The notes beneath the pieces were generated by a model. That model did no database searches. It was not told the DNA's origin and worked only from the letters and a program-made list of their open reading frames with translations. Made by a program: the position numbers and the translations under genes. This document shows, in pieces, positions 18,198 to 28,218 of a DNA stretch of 32,879 nt. The stretch's first letter is position 1. The number at the start of each line of letters is the position of its first letter. Origin of the DNA: Saccoglossus kowalevskii (Eukaryota; Hemichordata; Enteropneusta; Harrimaniidae); the NCBI RefSeq assembly GCF_000003605.2, contig NW_003140816.1, positions 67,933 through 100,811 on the forward strand. The letters are read 5' to 3'.

Positions 18198-18575
18198 ATG
18201 AAGCGAGACAATACAGACAGAAAAAATCGCCCCAAAACTGTCCCCAGTACGTACGTGGGCAACAGCCAACAAATGCTACAAGAAATAAGGGAAAGCTTGA
18301 AACACTTGCAGATCCAACCCGAACAGAACCAGGACCTCTCCAGCAAAAATCAAACACACCGAGCTGCTTCCTCAGATAGCGGTAGTTCCCAAATGGCAGC
18401 TCAACAAGGTGCAAGTGGAAGGCAGCAGAACAGGTTTGGTTCTCACCAGAAAGCACTAGCACAGATCAAGAATAGTTTGGAACCATATCAAACTGTAACA
18501 CCAAATGGACTTGACCCGTCGTCGGCCAAATATGCTGCCATGTTGCAAGATATGGCAGCTCTAGGAATAAATGAG
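18198..18575 (+). CDS. LATS: LATS/Warts kinase, first coding exon (N-terminal 126 residues)
   Basis: LATS is the NDR-family Ser/Thr kinase of the Hippo pathway that phosphorylates YAP/Yorkie. This exon encodes only the N-terminal regulatory part. After MKRDNTDRKNRPKTVP come two related short motifs conserved in LATS1 and LATS2: QQMLQEIRESLKHL (about residues 24-37) and HQKALAQIKNSLEPY (about 83-97). Between them lies a Gln/Ser-rich, probably disordered linker. From about residue 113, AAMLQDMAALGINE is the beginning of the UBA domain, which in known LATS proteins continues with an acidic residue and a second and third helix. The frame is cut in phase 0 after Glu by donor GAG|GTTTGT at 18576; the reading beyond it is intronic. 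The kinase domain, PPxY motifs and hydrophobic motif would lie on later exons, not found here. The first ATG in this frame is used. Confidence 0.88.
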
Positions 18576-19525
18576 GTTTGTATATTTACTAATATTTTTC
18601 TTATAAATTTACTATACTTTGTGATACATAAGTACATGATTGTTATTAATTCACAAAATAAACAGACACAGTTTGATACTATTTATTAATATTATTGTCA
18701 ATAATGATGAGGTCAACAATAATTGATAAAAGTAAAATATTACTGAAAAATATCAAAACTCCAAGATCATTATTTACTAAAAAATGACTAGTCACTATTG
18801 TAAAAATATCATGAATGAATGGTCTGTTATATGATCAGTTTTCTAATTTTAGTTTCCTTTGTGTACAAGGCAGACAATAGCATGCATTGCGCATTATTTA
18901 TAAAAAAAAATGACAAAGAACATGGCCTCCTCAAATTTAATTTAAAAATTACTGTGGAAATCTGCACTCCTTTTAAAAACGCATAACATGTTTGTATTAA
19001 TACCAGGCAATAAATATTAATATCTACAATAATAATACATATTCCCTTTTTAACAAAAGGAACTGTAAATTTAATGTTTTTTCATGAAAACTAAAAACAG
19101 CACAATAATTAACGTGTGTAAGAATATGTACCTCAACATTCACCAAATTTATGAGATTCAGCAAGAAACATTAAAATTGTGTTTGACTTTTTTCTCTTCA
19201 AATAGTAAAGGTCTCAGGATCTCCCCTGATATAATGTGCTAATTATCATAACAATAGAACCTGTTATTCAAATTGTTCTATTATTTCACACAGTCATTAT
19301 GGGATGACAATTTCTATGGAGTTTGTATACTGTGAACTGCTTTGTTATAGGACAAATTTTCAAGTGTCAGTAAAAAAATCAGGAAAATTTTTAATAGTGA
19401 AAATTCTTCTGTCCTCAATTACAGATTGTCAGTCTTTCACAGAACTTTGTCTTCAGGAATGCTATCAAATTCTGAAATCAACAAAATTTCTATCAGTAAA
19501 AATTAAATGGTTTTAATACAATATA

Positions 19526-19724
19526 CTGTTGAATACTTTATTTTCGCTCGAATTAATTTTCGCTGGAAAGGCTTTTTGGGCGTTCTGTATGGAATTTATT
19601 TTCACTGATTTTTGATGAGTTGAATGTGAAATATAGGAAAAAAAGTATATTTGCTGGATTTTATTTTCACGGAATTGTCCCTCCTGCGAAATTAAATTCC
19701 AAGCGGAAATAAAGTATTCTTCAG
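19526..19724 (+). mobile_element. TA-flanked MITE copy 2
   Basis: A 199-base element between TA dinucleotides (19524-19525 and 19725-19726). The terminal inverted repeats start CTGTTGAATACTTTATTTTCG and end AAAGTATTCTTCAG. Inside are TTCTGTATGGAATTTATTTTC and TTTTTGATGAGTTGAATGTG. It encodes nothing; the minus-strand ORF at 19513-19734 is this element read through. Confidence 0.8.
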
Positions 19725-19934
19725 TAGTATACATACATCTTTAAAAAAAAAAATACTCAATTCCTTTAACTCCGTGGGCATCTGGGCAACTGTGATGGAT
19801 ACCGGTAACTTATTTCAGCTAAAATTTACTCAGGTTGAATACTACAATTTTTATGTCATTAATTTTTCCGTTGCTGGAATTTAAACTCCTTTAAAAAAAT
19901 TGCACAGCGAAAATATCACCGGGTTCCTGTAGAC

Positions 19935-20255
19935 ATCAAGTCACAGTGGCTTTTACAAAAATCTTGTCGCAGTGAACATCATTATGTAGTCAGCCTACAG
20001 TGATATTAAACATTATTTCCTCTTATAGTAGCGCATACATTTACACACTGGTAATCAACAGATATGTTGCTTTGGTCAAAATAAGTGACTTAACCATGCA
20101 ATTTTTGACATATCTGTGCTTACATGTATATACTAGTAGCCAAATATAGCGAGAGTATTTGTTAAATTACATTAAAAATTGATTGGATTCTATTTCCACT
20201 AAATTGTCCATAGGTTGTATGCTCTTTCAAATGATATAAAGGTTGTTGTGTGCAT
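19935..20255 (+). repeat. left copy of a block repeated across the N gap
   Basis: A 321-base block nearly identical to 20306-20578. It starts ATCAAGTCACAGTGGCTTTT and ends just before the gap in GTGTGCAT. It contains about 45 bases that the right copy lacks (ending TTGCTTTGGTCAAAAT) and a few single-base differences. Confidence 0.85.
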
Positions 20256-20305
20256 NNNNNNNNNNNNNNNNNNNNNNNNNNNNNNNNNNNNNNNNNNNNN
20301 NNNNN
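20256..20305. other. assembly gap, 50 N
   Basis: Fifty consecutive N, a round number suggesting a placeholder of unknown true length. The sequence on each side is the same block repeated, so the gap probably joins two versions of one locus. Confidence 0.95.
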
Positions 20306-20578
20306 ATCAAGTCACAGTGGCTTTTACAAAAATCTTGTTGCAGTGAACATCAATCTACAGTTATATTAAACATTATTTCCTCTTATAGTAGCGCATAATA
20401 AGTGACTTAACCATGCAATTTTTGACATATCTGTGCTTACATGTATATACTAGTAGCCAAATATAGCGAGAGTATTTGTTAAATTAGTATTACATTAAAA
20501 ATTCATTGGATTTTGTTTCCACTAAATTGTCCATAGGTTGTATGCTCTTTCAAATGATATAAAGGTTGTCATGTGCAT
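20306..20578 (+). repeat. right copy of the block repeated across the N gap
   Basis: Starts with the same ATCAAGTCACAGTGGCTTTT and ends CATGTGCAT, matching the left copy's end. Compared with the left copy it lacks two short internal segments, has an extra ATTAGT near 20485 and scattered single-base changes: the level and type of difference expected between two alleles. Confidence 0.85.
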
Positions 20579-21442
20579 ACACACGGAAATGAGTCCTACA
20601 CGATGATAACAACCCACTAAAAACAAGAAGGTTCATTATGTAGAGTAGACGCTTGTTTGTAAACAGCGATATGCTATGGCCGCATGTGCAGGTGACAACT
20701 CTCGCTTTTAATCCTTCAGCAAGAAGGATCTACATTTCTGCATTTTGTAGTTGTTACCATTTTGATGTTGGAAACAATTTAGTCTGCTGGTGACACACCA
20801 CTTAAAAAAATATATTTCTATTTTTTTATGGTTCATTTTATCACTAATAAAATCATTAAATTCAACCTTGCTAACTCTTTAGAGCTGTAGTTGTAGTAAA
20901 TGGAGGGCACCTTTCTATCACTGTGAAGGAAATGATAAAAGTAGTCACCCCTCCCGAAGTCCAACTATTACGAAAAAAGACATCGCTGGTAAAACAATGT
21001 GTTCATGCCATGTGTTCTTTTCACTGCTACAGTTTTCATACTTGACTAGGTTCTTTGAATAGTAGTTTTGTCTTTGCCAGTTCTCACCTCTGTGCTAAGT
21101 GTTTAAACATTGAAATAAATCACACACTAAAAAGCCCAGTCAATGAACCTAAGGGTCAGGTCACTAAACTGTTTTCTTTTAGAATGCTTATGCAAATGTG
21201 ATCTTTGTAGCTAGACCCTACAATTCTTACTATTTTATTAGTATTTATGATAGTAATTGCATATTATAAGGCCAAATAAAAAAAAATGTGTGGTCCTAAT
21301 CTACTCCTACCCTACATAAAATTTATTGCCTACCATAAACATTGTTTTGGTCAAACATGAAAAAAATGGTGCGAAATTTCAATGAGAATTTAATGAAACT
21401 GAATTTATTATCCAGAATTTTGGCGAAATTGGAAAGACATTA

Positions 21443-21652
21443 CTGTAAACATGGGTTTTGTTAAGTAATCGGCAAGTTGGATTTTCACTGAAAAGATTTT
21501 TTGGGTGTTTTGTATGGAATTTGTTTTCACTGATTTTTGATGAGTTGAATGTAAAATATAGGAAAAAAAGTATATTCACTGGTTTTTATTTTCACTGAAT
21601 CATTCCCTCAGGGAAAATAGCGAATTCCAAGCGAAAATAAAGTATTCTACAG
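21443..21652 (+). mobile_element. TA-flanked MITE copy 3, left end decayed
   Basis: TA at 21441-21442 and 21653-21654. The right end AAAGTATTCTACAG is intact. The left terminal repeat keeps only CTGTAAA before diverging, while the internal blocks (TTTTGTATGGAATTTGTTTTC, TTTTTGATGAGTTGAATGTA) match copy 2. The minus-strand ORF at 21379-21579 is this element. Confidence 0.75.
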
Positions 21653-23818
21653 TACTTATTATTTTATCAAGGAAGTTTGTTTTAGAGTAACTGCTTTAGC
21701 AGCATTTTACAATAAGTACGAAGTACCATATTTGCTCTATTCAAACTTCAAATAAACCAAATATTACATTTTTTACCATAGTTTTTTTAGGTACGTGTAT
21801 TAATTAGTAAAGTTTGTGTTCTTTATGAAATTACTACGAACATAGAATCGGCAAGTTTGAATGAATCATCATGCTGTGTAGACATTTTTCCCAATGGTGT
21901 TCTGTGAATGAAGTTTGTCCCAACATTACGCTGCTTGCTTCCTTTGTCAAAAAATTTCTGGTTTGTCTGATTATGATGTTATAGTATTGGGTGCAAGGTT
22001 TGAAATTCCATAAAACGGAGATTATTTGTTTAATGTGTTCATTGTTCACAATTAATGCTGGCCTTACTATCCTGAATCTAGTAAACTAATGTATGTTTTG
22101 AATGGTGGGCCAATAAGTTGTTAATTTCATCATTTAATTTGACATGCAATTGTCATTCACTAAATGTCGCTATTAAAGAGAATGATCGAAGCAAAGGCAG
22201 ATGACGAAACTTTATTTTTACTGTCCCAATCTTTGCCAAATTTTATTAAAAATTGGCATACAAATTGTACCTATACTCAATTGATTTATTTCTTGGGGAA
22301 TGACCTACCAGTACTGTACTGCAGACTAGTATGTTTTTTTGGTCAGTATTGAACCATGACATTGCTTGCATGCCATAGAGCCAAATTCCACTGATGACAT
22401 AGGAAATAACATTTATGTGGCAGTCAGTGTGTAAGTGGATGTGCACATGGTTGCTCACAAATGGCATATTCTAAGAAAGTAGGCACTCCCCGTAGTTGAA
22501 GTATGTTATGATCTTCCTGGGTAGTCATTGTTAGTGTCCTTATTTGTAGTGTACATGTACCTATTCTCAAGAAAATTGTAAATACATTGTGTGTGCCTGA
22601 TACCGTGTATATAATTGTTATAATATTGTCCATATTTGGGCATTGCATTACGTCATTGCTATATATTATCATTACTCAATCACTTTCAATTCGTTCCGGA
22701 TCTTTGTGATTTTAAATTGGTTTCCTAATGAAATATGGTGTTGATAAGATTGCACATAAAGTTTTTCTTCCTTCAGACATCTTTCCCTTCATGCGCTCGT
22801 TATTTAACAAAACCTGTGTGTAACTTTTTCACTACCAGTTCCCGCTTTTCATCACAAATTTACAAAACACATGTACATTGTAGTCCCATTTATACATAGT
22901 CTGCACTTTTCTTCAGAAGATTGGGACAAAAATAGCCAATTTTTCTGTTGGCTGCAAGATTAGGGTTCATTTCCAGAAATATTGAAGGATACAAGAAAAA
23001 AAGTGTGAACAAATTTGAGCGATGTTTACATTTTAGTCTTCCCAAATTCAAAAATTCTGGATATCAGTCAGTTCCATTAAAGTCTTATTGAAATCTTGTG
23101 AAATTTTATACCCTTTATTATGTAGGCAATAAATTTTAAGTAGAGAAGATCAAGTAAATGGTACCACATATATTTTCCCAATATAAATTGATAGAATATT
23201 ATATTTGCACATGGTTGAAAGGGGAAACTCCTGTTTCTGTATTTACTTTCAGTCACTTTTAAATAATATGTTTTGAAAAACAGTCTAGTTTTTTGAATAC
23301 AAAATTAAATTGAAAATTTGAACTGGTCAAAAAAAATCAGACATTACAAAAACATAAGATGCAACAGGCACATCGTTTGTTGTAAGAAAAAGCAACATAT
23401 CCATCAAAACAGAATCACTTATTTAAAAGATTAAAATATGATTGAGTTTTATCGCTGTAAAAAATACTTGCAGATGTCTTTCGTGAGTTTCATCTGTTAA
23501 ATATCATCATGACAGCTGTTAAAACTATTTCAGTACTCGTTTTACCTTTTAAAAAGTGGTAATCATCTCTTTAAAAAACATTTTGCAGCGAAATCAATGT
23601 CAACAGATCCACTGTCAGCTGGCATACAAGTGATGATAAAATCAATGCGATTAATTTACCAATATTTACTATTTTGAGAGAAGCCATCTTGAATACGACT
23701 TGAAACTGAAGCTAACATTGAGTCAACCGCTAATAAAATTTGACAGCATTCATTGGTTTTGCATGGAAAATCTCTTGCATATAACACCTCATTATATGTA
23801 AATACCTTCCTGAGGTTT

Positions 23819-23898
23819 TTGAAACTGAAATAGTCATCTAGTAACTGTAAGGCCGTTGCTGATTGGCTCCTTCGTTGGATGACAATTTCAGTTTCAAT
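23819..23898. repeat. short inverted repeat with ISRE-like arms
   Basis: TTGAAACTGAAATAGTCATC at 23819-23838 pairs with the reverse complement at about 23879-23898 (GATGACAATTTCAGTTTCAA), with one mismatch. The ~40-base loop contains GATTGGCT. Each arm contains GAAACTGAAA, which fits the IRF core. It could be a tiny foldback element or a chance-enriched regulatory pair, only ~16 bases before the minisatellite. Confidence 0.5.
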
Positions 23899-23913
23899 AG
23901 CAAGTATAATTTG

Positions 23914-25018
23914 TAGAATATGGTATTAACCCTGTACCTACATGTCCACATTAAATCACTTTCCAGGCAAGTACTGTAAAATACTTTCTTTTAGCTGGAA
24001 TTAATTTTTGCTGAAAAGACTTGAGTATTTTGTATGGAATTTATTTTCACTGATTTTTAACAAGTTGAATGTAAAATACAGGAAAAATGGTATATTCACT
24101 GGATTTTATTTTCACTGAAACATTCCTTCAGCAAAAACAGCGAAAATTTATTCCAAGCGGAAATAAAGTATTTTACAGTAGAATATGGTATTTACCCTAT
24201 ACCTACATGTCCACATGAAATCACTGTCTAGGCAAGTGGCATATGGTATTTACCCTATACCTACATGTCCACATGAAATCACTGTCTAGGCAAGTGGCAT
24301 ATGGTATTTACCCTATACCTACATGTCCACATGAAATCACTGTCTAGGCAAGTGGCATATGGTATTTACCCTATACCTACATTAGATGACTGTCTAGGCA
24401 AGTGGGATATGGTATTTACCCTTTACCTACATGTCCACATTAATTCACAGTCTAGGCAAGTGGCATATGGTATTTACCCTGTACCTACATGTTCACATTA
24501 TATCACAGTCTAGGCAAGTGGCATATGGTATTTACCCTGTACCTACATGTCCACATTAAATCACAGTCTAGGCAAGTGGTATATAGTATTTACCCTGTAC
24601 CTACATTAGATGACTGTCTAGGCAAGTGGCATATGGTATTTACCCTATACCTACATGTCCACATTAATTCACAGTCTAGGCAAGTGGCATATGGTATTTA
24701 ACCTGTACCTACATGTCCACATTAAATCACAGTCTAGGCAAGTGGCATATGGTATTTACCCTGTACCTACATGTCCACATTAAATCACAGTCTAGGCAAG
24801 TGGAATATAGTATTTACCCTGTACCTACATTAGATGACTGTCTAGGCAAGTGGCATATGGTATTTACCCTGTACCTACATGTCCACATTAAATCACAGTC
24901 TAGACAAGTGGAATATGGTATTTACCCTGTACCTACATTAGATGACTGTCTAGGCAAGTGGCATATGGTATTTACCCAGTACCTACATGTCTGCATGAAA
25001 TCACTGTCTAGGCAAGTA
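23914..25018 (+). repeat. minisatellite of 58- and 50-bp units, 16 units, split by a MITE
   Basis: The unit reads ATATGGTATTTACCCTRTAC, CTACATGTCCACAT, TAAATCACAGTCTAGGCAAG, TGGC. Long units are 58 bases. Short units are 50 because ATGTCCACATNAAATCAC is replaced by ATTAGATGAC. After the MITE the order is L L L S L L L S L L L S L S L, anchored by GGCAAG at 24231, 24289, 24347, 24397, 24455, 24513, 24571, 24621, 24679, 24737, 24795, 24845, 24903 (mutated), 24953 and 25011. One further unit (23914-23971) lies before the MITE. The plus-strand ORFs at 24301-25078 are translations of this array, not genes. Confidence 0.92.
23974..24178 (+). mobile_element. TA-flanked MITE copy 4, inserted in the minisatellite
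   Basis: A 205-base element with imperfect terminal inverted repeats of about 40 bases: CTGTAAAATACTTTCTTTTA at the left, AAATAAAGTATTTTACAG at the right. It is bounded by TA at 23972-23973 and 24179-24180. The flanks GGCAAG and GAATATGG are adjacent, as GGCAAGTAGAATATG, in the last unit of the array at 25011-25025, which serves as an empty site and shows a TA target duplication. TA duplication and short non-coding body suggest mobilisation by a Tc1/mariner-type transposase. Confidence 0.88.
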
Positions 25019-25859
25019 GAATATGATTCACCATACATGTACATGTATGACCTCAGTATTAACAGAAATGGATTTTAATTTGATAGTATTACAGTAATAT
25101 TTTAATTCTACCAAATAAAAAATAGATGAAAGTTTAATGCAACAGCTTTTTGCAACCTGTCTGTCACAGTTTTTGTCCACATAAATACATACGAACTTGA
25201 TGTTAGTTGATTTCCCCTCAGTGACAGCTGTTTTCACATTGCCCAAATTAATTTGATTCACTAAGGATAGTTGTATGGCAGTAGAGAACATTCATTTTAC
25301 AGCCAAAATAGTTGAAATGGTCATAGGAATAATATAAGGGATATTGAATGGAGTCAAACTTATTCAGCATCTAGAAAATTACATTTGATGCCTCATGAAG
25401 TTCAAGTCTTATCAACTCTTTTTATGTTCAGAATTGTCTGAGAAAATGTATTAATTTTGTGATTTTATTTTGTCATCAGTGAATATTTTAAATTGAGATT
25501 ATTTACATGATTCACTCATTTAGTGAAGTAGGAAAACTCGTTTGGGAAAAATGGGAAATTTAATTCATGAGCTCAAAATTTATTTATTTATGTGTAAATT
25601 AGCTATGGTCATTCTGACAAATTTGTTGATAAATATCTAGCGATCTGTGATATTTAAAAAAAAATATATTCTGAAAATTTAGATGTCATTTTTCCCTGCC
25701 TATCTACTTAATTACTTCATGTTTAGACCCCTCTGTAGCAGGAAGGTTGGATAACTGAAATGACAGTAGTGTGTCTGTGGTTAAATTAGATTGTATTTTA
25801 ATAATCCAGTATATGATATAACTGTTGGTTTACATGGGCTTCTAATGAAGCAAATATAA

Positions 25860-25945
25860 TACTGTATTTATCCGGGTAAGAGCCCAGGGTCCTGAACATG
25901 GAAAATTGCCGAAAAATAGGGGTGTCCTATGCCCGGACATCCCCT
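25860..25945 (+). mobile_element. fragment of another hairpin element (CCGGGTAAGAGCCC type)
   Basis: Starts TACTGTATTTATCCGGGTAA and contains a hairpin: AGGGGTGTCC (about 25918) against GGACATCCCCT (about 25934), with TCCGGG near the start mirrored by CCCGGA in the hairpin. It is a different family from the TTTTCGCT MITEs but begins with the same TACTGTA, and lies 150 bases before copy 5. The right boundary is uncertain. Confidence 0.45.
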
Positions 25946-26094
25946 CCAAAAAAAACGAAAATTACCCAAAATTTACAACACGCAGATCGAATGCGACAGG
26001 GAATAGAACGGCAAATAAAAACAGAAATAAATGAACATTATGCAACATTAAAAGTAACAAAAAAAATAATGTATTGCTTATAATGTGACAAATA

Positions 26095-26281
26095 CTGTAG
26101 AATACTTTATTTTCGCTTTGAATTTATTTTCGCTGAAGGGATGATTCCGTGAAAATAAAATCCAGCGAATATACTTTTATTCCTATATTTCCCATTAAAC
26201 ACATCAAAAATCAGTGAAAATAAATTCCATACAAAACTTTTCAGCGAAAATTAATTCCAGCGAAAATAAAGTATTCCACAG
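26095..26281 (-). mobile_element. TA-flanked MITE copy 5, best-preserved ends
   Basis: TA at 26093-26094 and 26282-26283. Terminal inverted repeats CTGTAGAATACTTTATTTTCG and AAAATAAAGTATTCCACAG. The internal sequence runs opposite to copies 2-4 (GTGAAAATAAAATCCAGCGA, then ACATCAAAAATCAGTG, then TTCCATACAAAAC). 187 bases, no coding capacity. Confidence 0.85.
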
Positions 26282-26515
26282 TAACTAAAAATAATAATAA
26301 TCATTAGAATTTAGGATTTCCTCACCGACAAACATGTCCAATACGCTTGAACTCAAAATGAACTAAAATGTCAGGGGTTAAACTGCGTAAACTTTTTCTA
26401 ACAAGATCAACAGTCATACTAGAACAATAATAATTTACACATTTACACAGTAAAAATTACGAAAGTTCATAGAAAAAAAAATTCTCAAATCTTTATTTGT
26501 ATGTTCATCGCCATC

Positions 26516-26614
26516 TTAGTGAAAGGTGAAACCCTCAAAGTCCAAGTCGGCAGTGAACAAAATCCTTACAGCTTCGTCCTGAAGTTCGTCGATGTCGTTG
26601 CACACAATTTGAAC
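26516..26614 (-). pseudogene. possible C-terminal relic of a DNA-transposon protein
   Basis: The minus strand carries a short open frame ending at TAA (26516-26518). It reads VQIVCNDIDELQDEAVRILF and then ADLDFEGFTFH before the stop, and is followed on that strand by AATAAA (near 26490). An acidic tail ending in a DFEGF-like motif is reminiscent of transposase C-termini, but the fragment is only 32 residues and the family is not established. Confidence 0.2.
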
Positions 26615-27470
26615 CTAGCACTTTTACTCCATGGATTTCGCTGTCTGTCAGCTTGGCACTTTTAATTCATGTCTTATCACAATAAAGAGACAAGAAAAAT
26701 GGGGTTGTGGCAAACTACTCTGCTGCAATTAGACACGATGTTTTTGTTTACAGTCTGTCAATCATTTTTGACCTTACTGATTCAGTGATTGGCTAAGAAT
26801 GACATGACTACTAGTGTTTCATCATAGAGGTCAAGTCAACATTGCTTTCTCATCAGCAGAGATGCCCATCAATCATGGTCAAAGTTATCATTCAGCAAGT
26901 TCTGTAGGTTGGAATGTCTCATTATATGGATATCGTGGTGGTCTCCAAAGACAGAAAAATAATTAGACAGAAATGCAATAGCTGTGATGAAAGATGGTAA
27001 AAAAGTTGGCAATCTTCGGCGTGAGATGGCAAAATTGCTGGCCTCGGTTATGGATTATGCGGACTAGCAAAATTAGGTGCAATGAATTTTGCTCGCCACT
27101 CAACCAACTTCTCTTAACTGTAGATATTGCAAAATTACATTCTCCCTATGATGTGACCCTGACACCAACATGCATCTCATCCCATGCAAACCACTACTAT
27201 CTGATGCCAGACAGAGGAGTTTATTCCCTGTCTGAGTCATTGTCTGATGAAATGAGATGAACCCCTGAACTAAATGTTTTTGAACTATGGTTTAAAACTC
27301 AACTTGCTTAAAAGTGGTTTTTCTGGAAGGATGTACTGCTATAATCTGTTTATGATGTCTAGATGATCTATGATCTTGTGTGGTTAAAACTAAAAGGTCA
27401 ATCATTGCCCACTCTCAATTCTCTGAAACTGCTACACGTGATTAAATAAACTGGTGTGCTACTATGCGTA

Positions 27471-27624
27471 CTGTAAAAGACATTATTTCCACTTTGAATT
27501 TATATTCGCTAAAGGGATGAATCGGCAAGAGTAATACCCTGAAAAAAAAATAGTTTTTTTCCTGTATTTTACATTTAACTTTTCCAGAGAAAAGTCATTC
27601 TAGCTAAAATAAAGTATTTTACAG
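27471..27624 (-). mobile_element. degraded MITE copy 6
   Basis: TA at 27469-27470, then CTGTAAAAGACATTATTTCC; the right end is AAAATAAAGTATTTTACAG followed by TG instead of TA. It is shortened to 154 bases, with most of the central block missing or altered, so it is an older copy or internal deletion derivative. Confidence 0.65.
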
Positions 27625-28044
27625 TGTTTAGCATATTAGTAATCTAAGCCTGTTGTGTTGTGGTTGAAGGCAGCTCAATTAACTAAAAAAAACAGGTGCT
27701 AATGCATCATCCATGCACGTTGACCAGTGAAAACTTGAACATGTATGTCTAAATAAAAATAATTCTTGCATCTTTAGAAATACAAGCTTTCATTCAGTCT
27801 GTAGCAATAAAGTAATAAAAGAAAGTTTAGTTAGTTAATAATAAGATAAAAGTAATAGTAAAATAGTAAAGTACCTAGTAATGAGTTTATAAAGAATTTT
27901 TATTTCTGATTTCAAAATATCTGTATATATACTTTCCTACTTGTTTAATTATATTGTGGTTCTTATTGCTCATCAGAAATACAAATGTTTTTGTTTATTA
28001 TCTATTTCTTTAAGAAGTTCAATATTTTCCTTCATGTCATCTCA

Positions 28045-28218
28045 TTAATTGTTGTAGAGATGACAATCCATGAAGAAATGTAATTCATCTTCAGTTTTAT
28101 TATGAGGACAGTTTATGCAAGTTCTATTTTCAATTTGAGTTTTGGGTCAAGTGTGTCTACCAGTTTCAATAGCGAGGTTATGGTCTCTGGTTCTAAATTT
28201 ACATAATGTGACTCTTTC
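28045..28218 (-). pseudogene. decayed C-terminal fragment of a non-LTR retrotransposon polyprotein
   Basis: Read from 28218 downwards, the minus strand gives ERVTLCKFRTRDHNLAIETG, RHT, a TGA stop, then PKTQIENRTCINCPHNKTED and ELHFFMDCHLYNN before two stops. The spacing CxxC, then H, then C, with IETGR before and ED-LHFL after, is the typical zinc-knuckle-like tail found after the reverse transcriptase of many animal LINEs. The in-frame TGA and the terminal stops show it is dead. Further open but less recognisable sequence (KENIELLKEIDNK) continues to about 28005. No 5' part or poly(A) tail was found. Confidence 0.6.

Noticed and set aside
18069..18462. Minus-strand ORFs opposite the LATS exon
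   Set aside because: They are antisense shadows of a clearly conserved LATS N-terminus.
21834..22672. Several 60-80 codon ORFs in the LATS intron
   Set aside because: They lie on both strands, have no recognisable motifs, and do not continue the UBA domain.
24181..25018. CRISPR-like regular repeat array
   Set aside because: The whole unit is repeated with no unique spacers, and the context is a eukaryotic intron.
24301..25078. Three plus-strand ORFs with repeated 'MVFTLYLHVH' peptides
   Set aside because: They are translations of the 58/50-bp minisatellite. The frame changes with each short unit, and there is no start, splice or family evidence.
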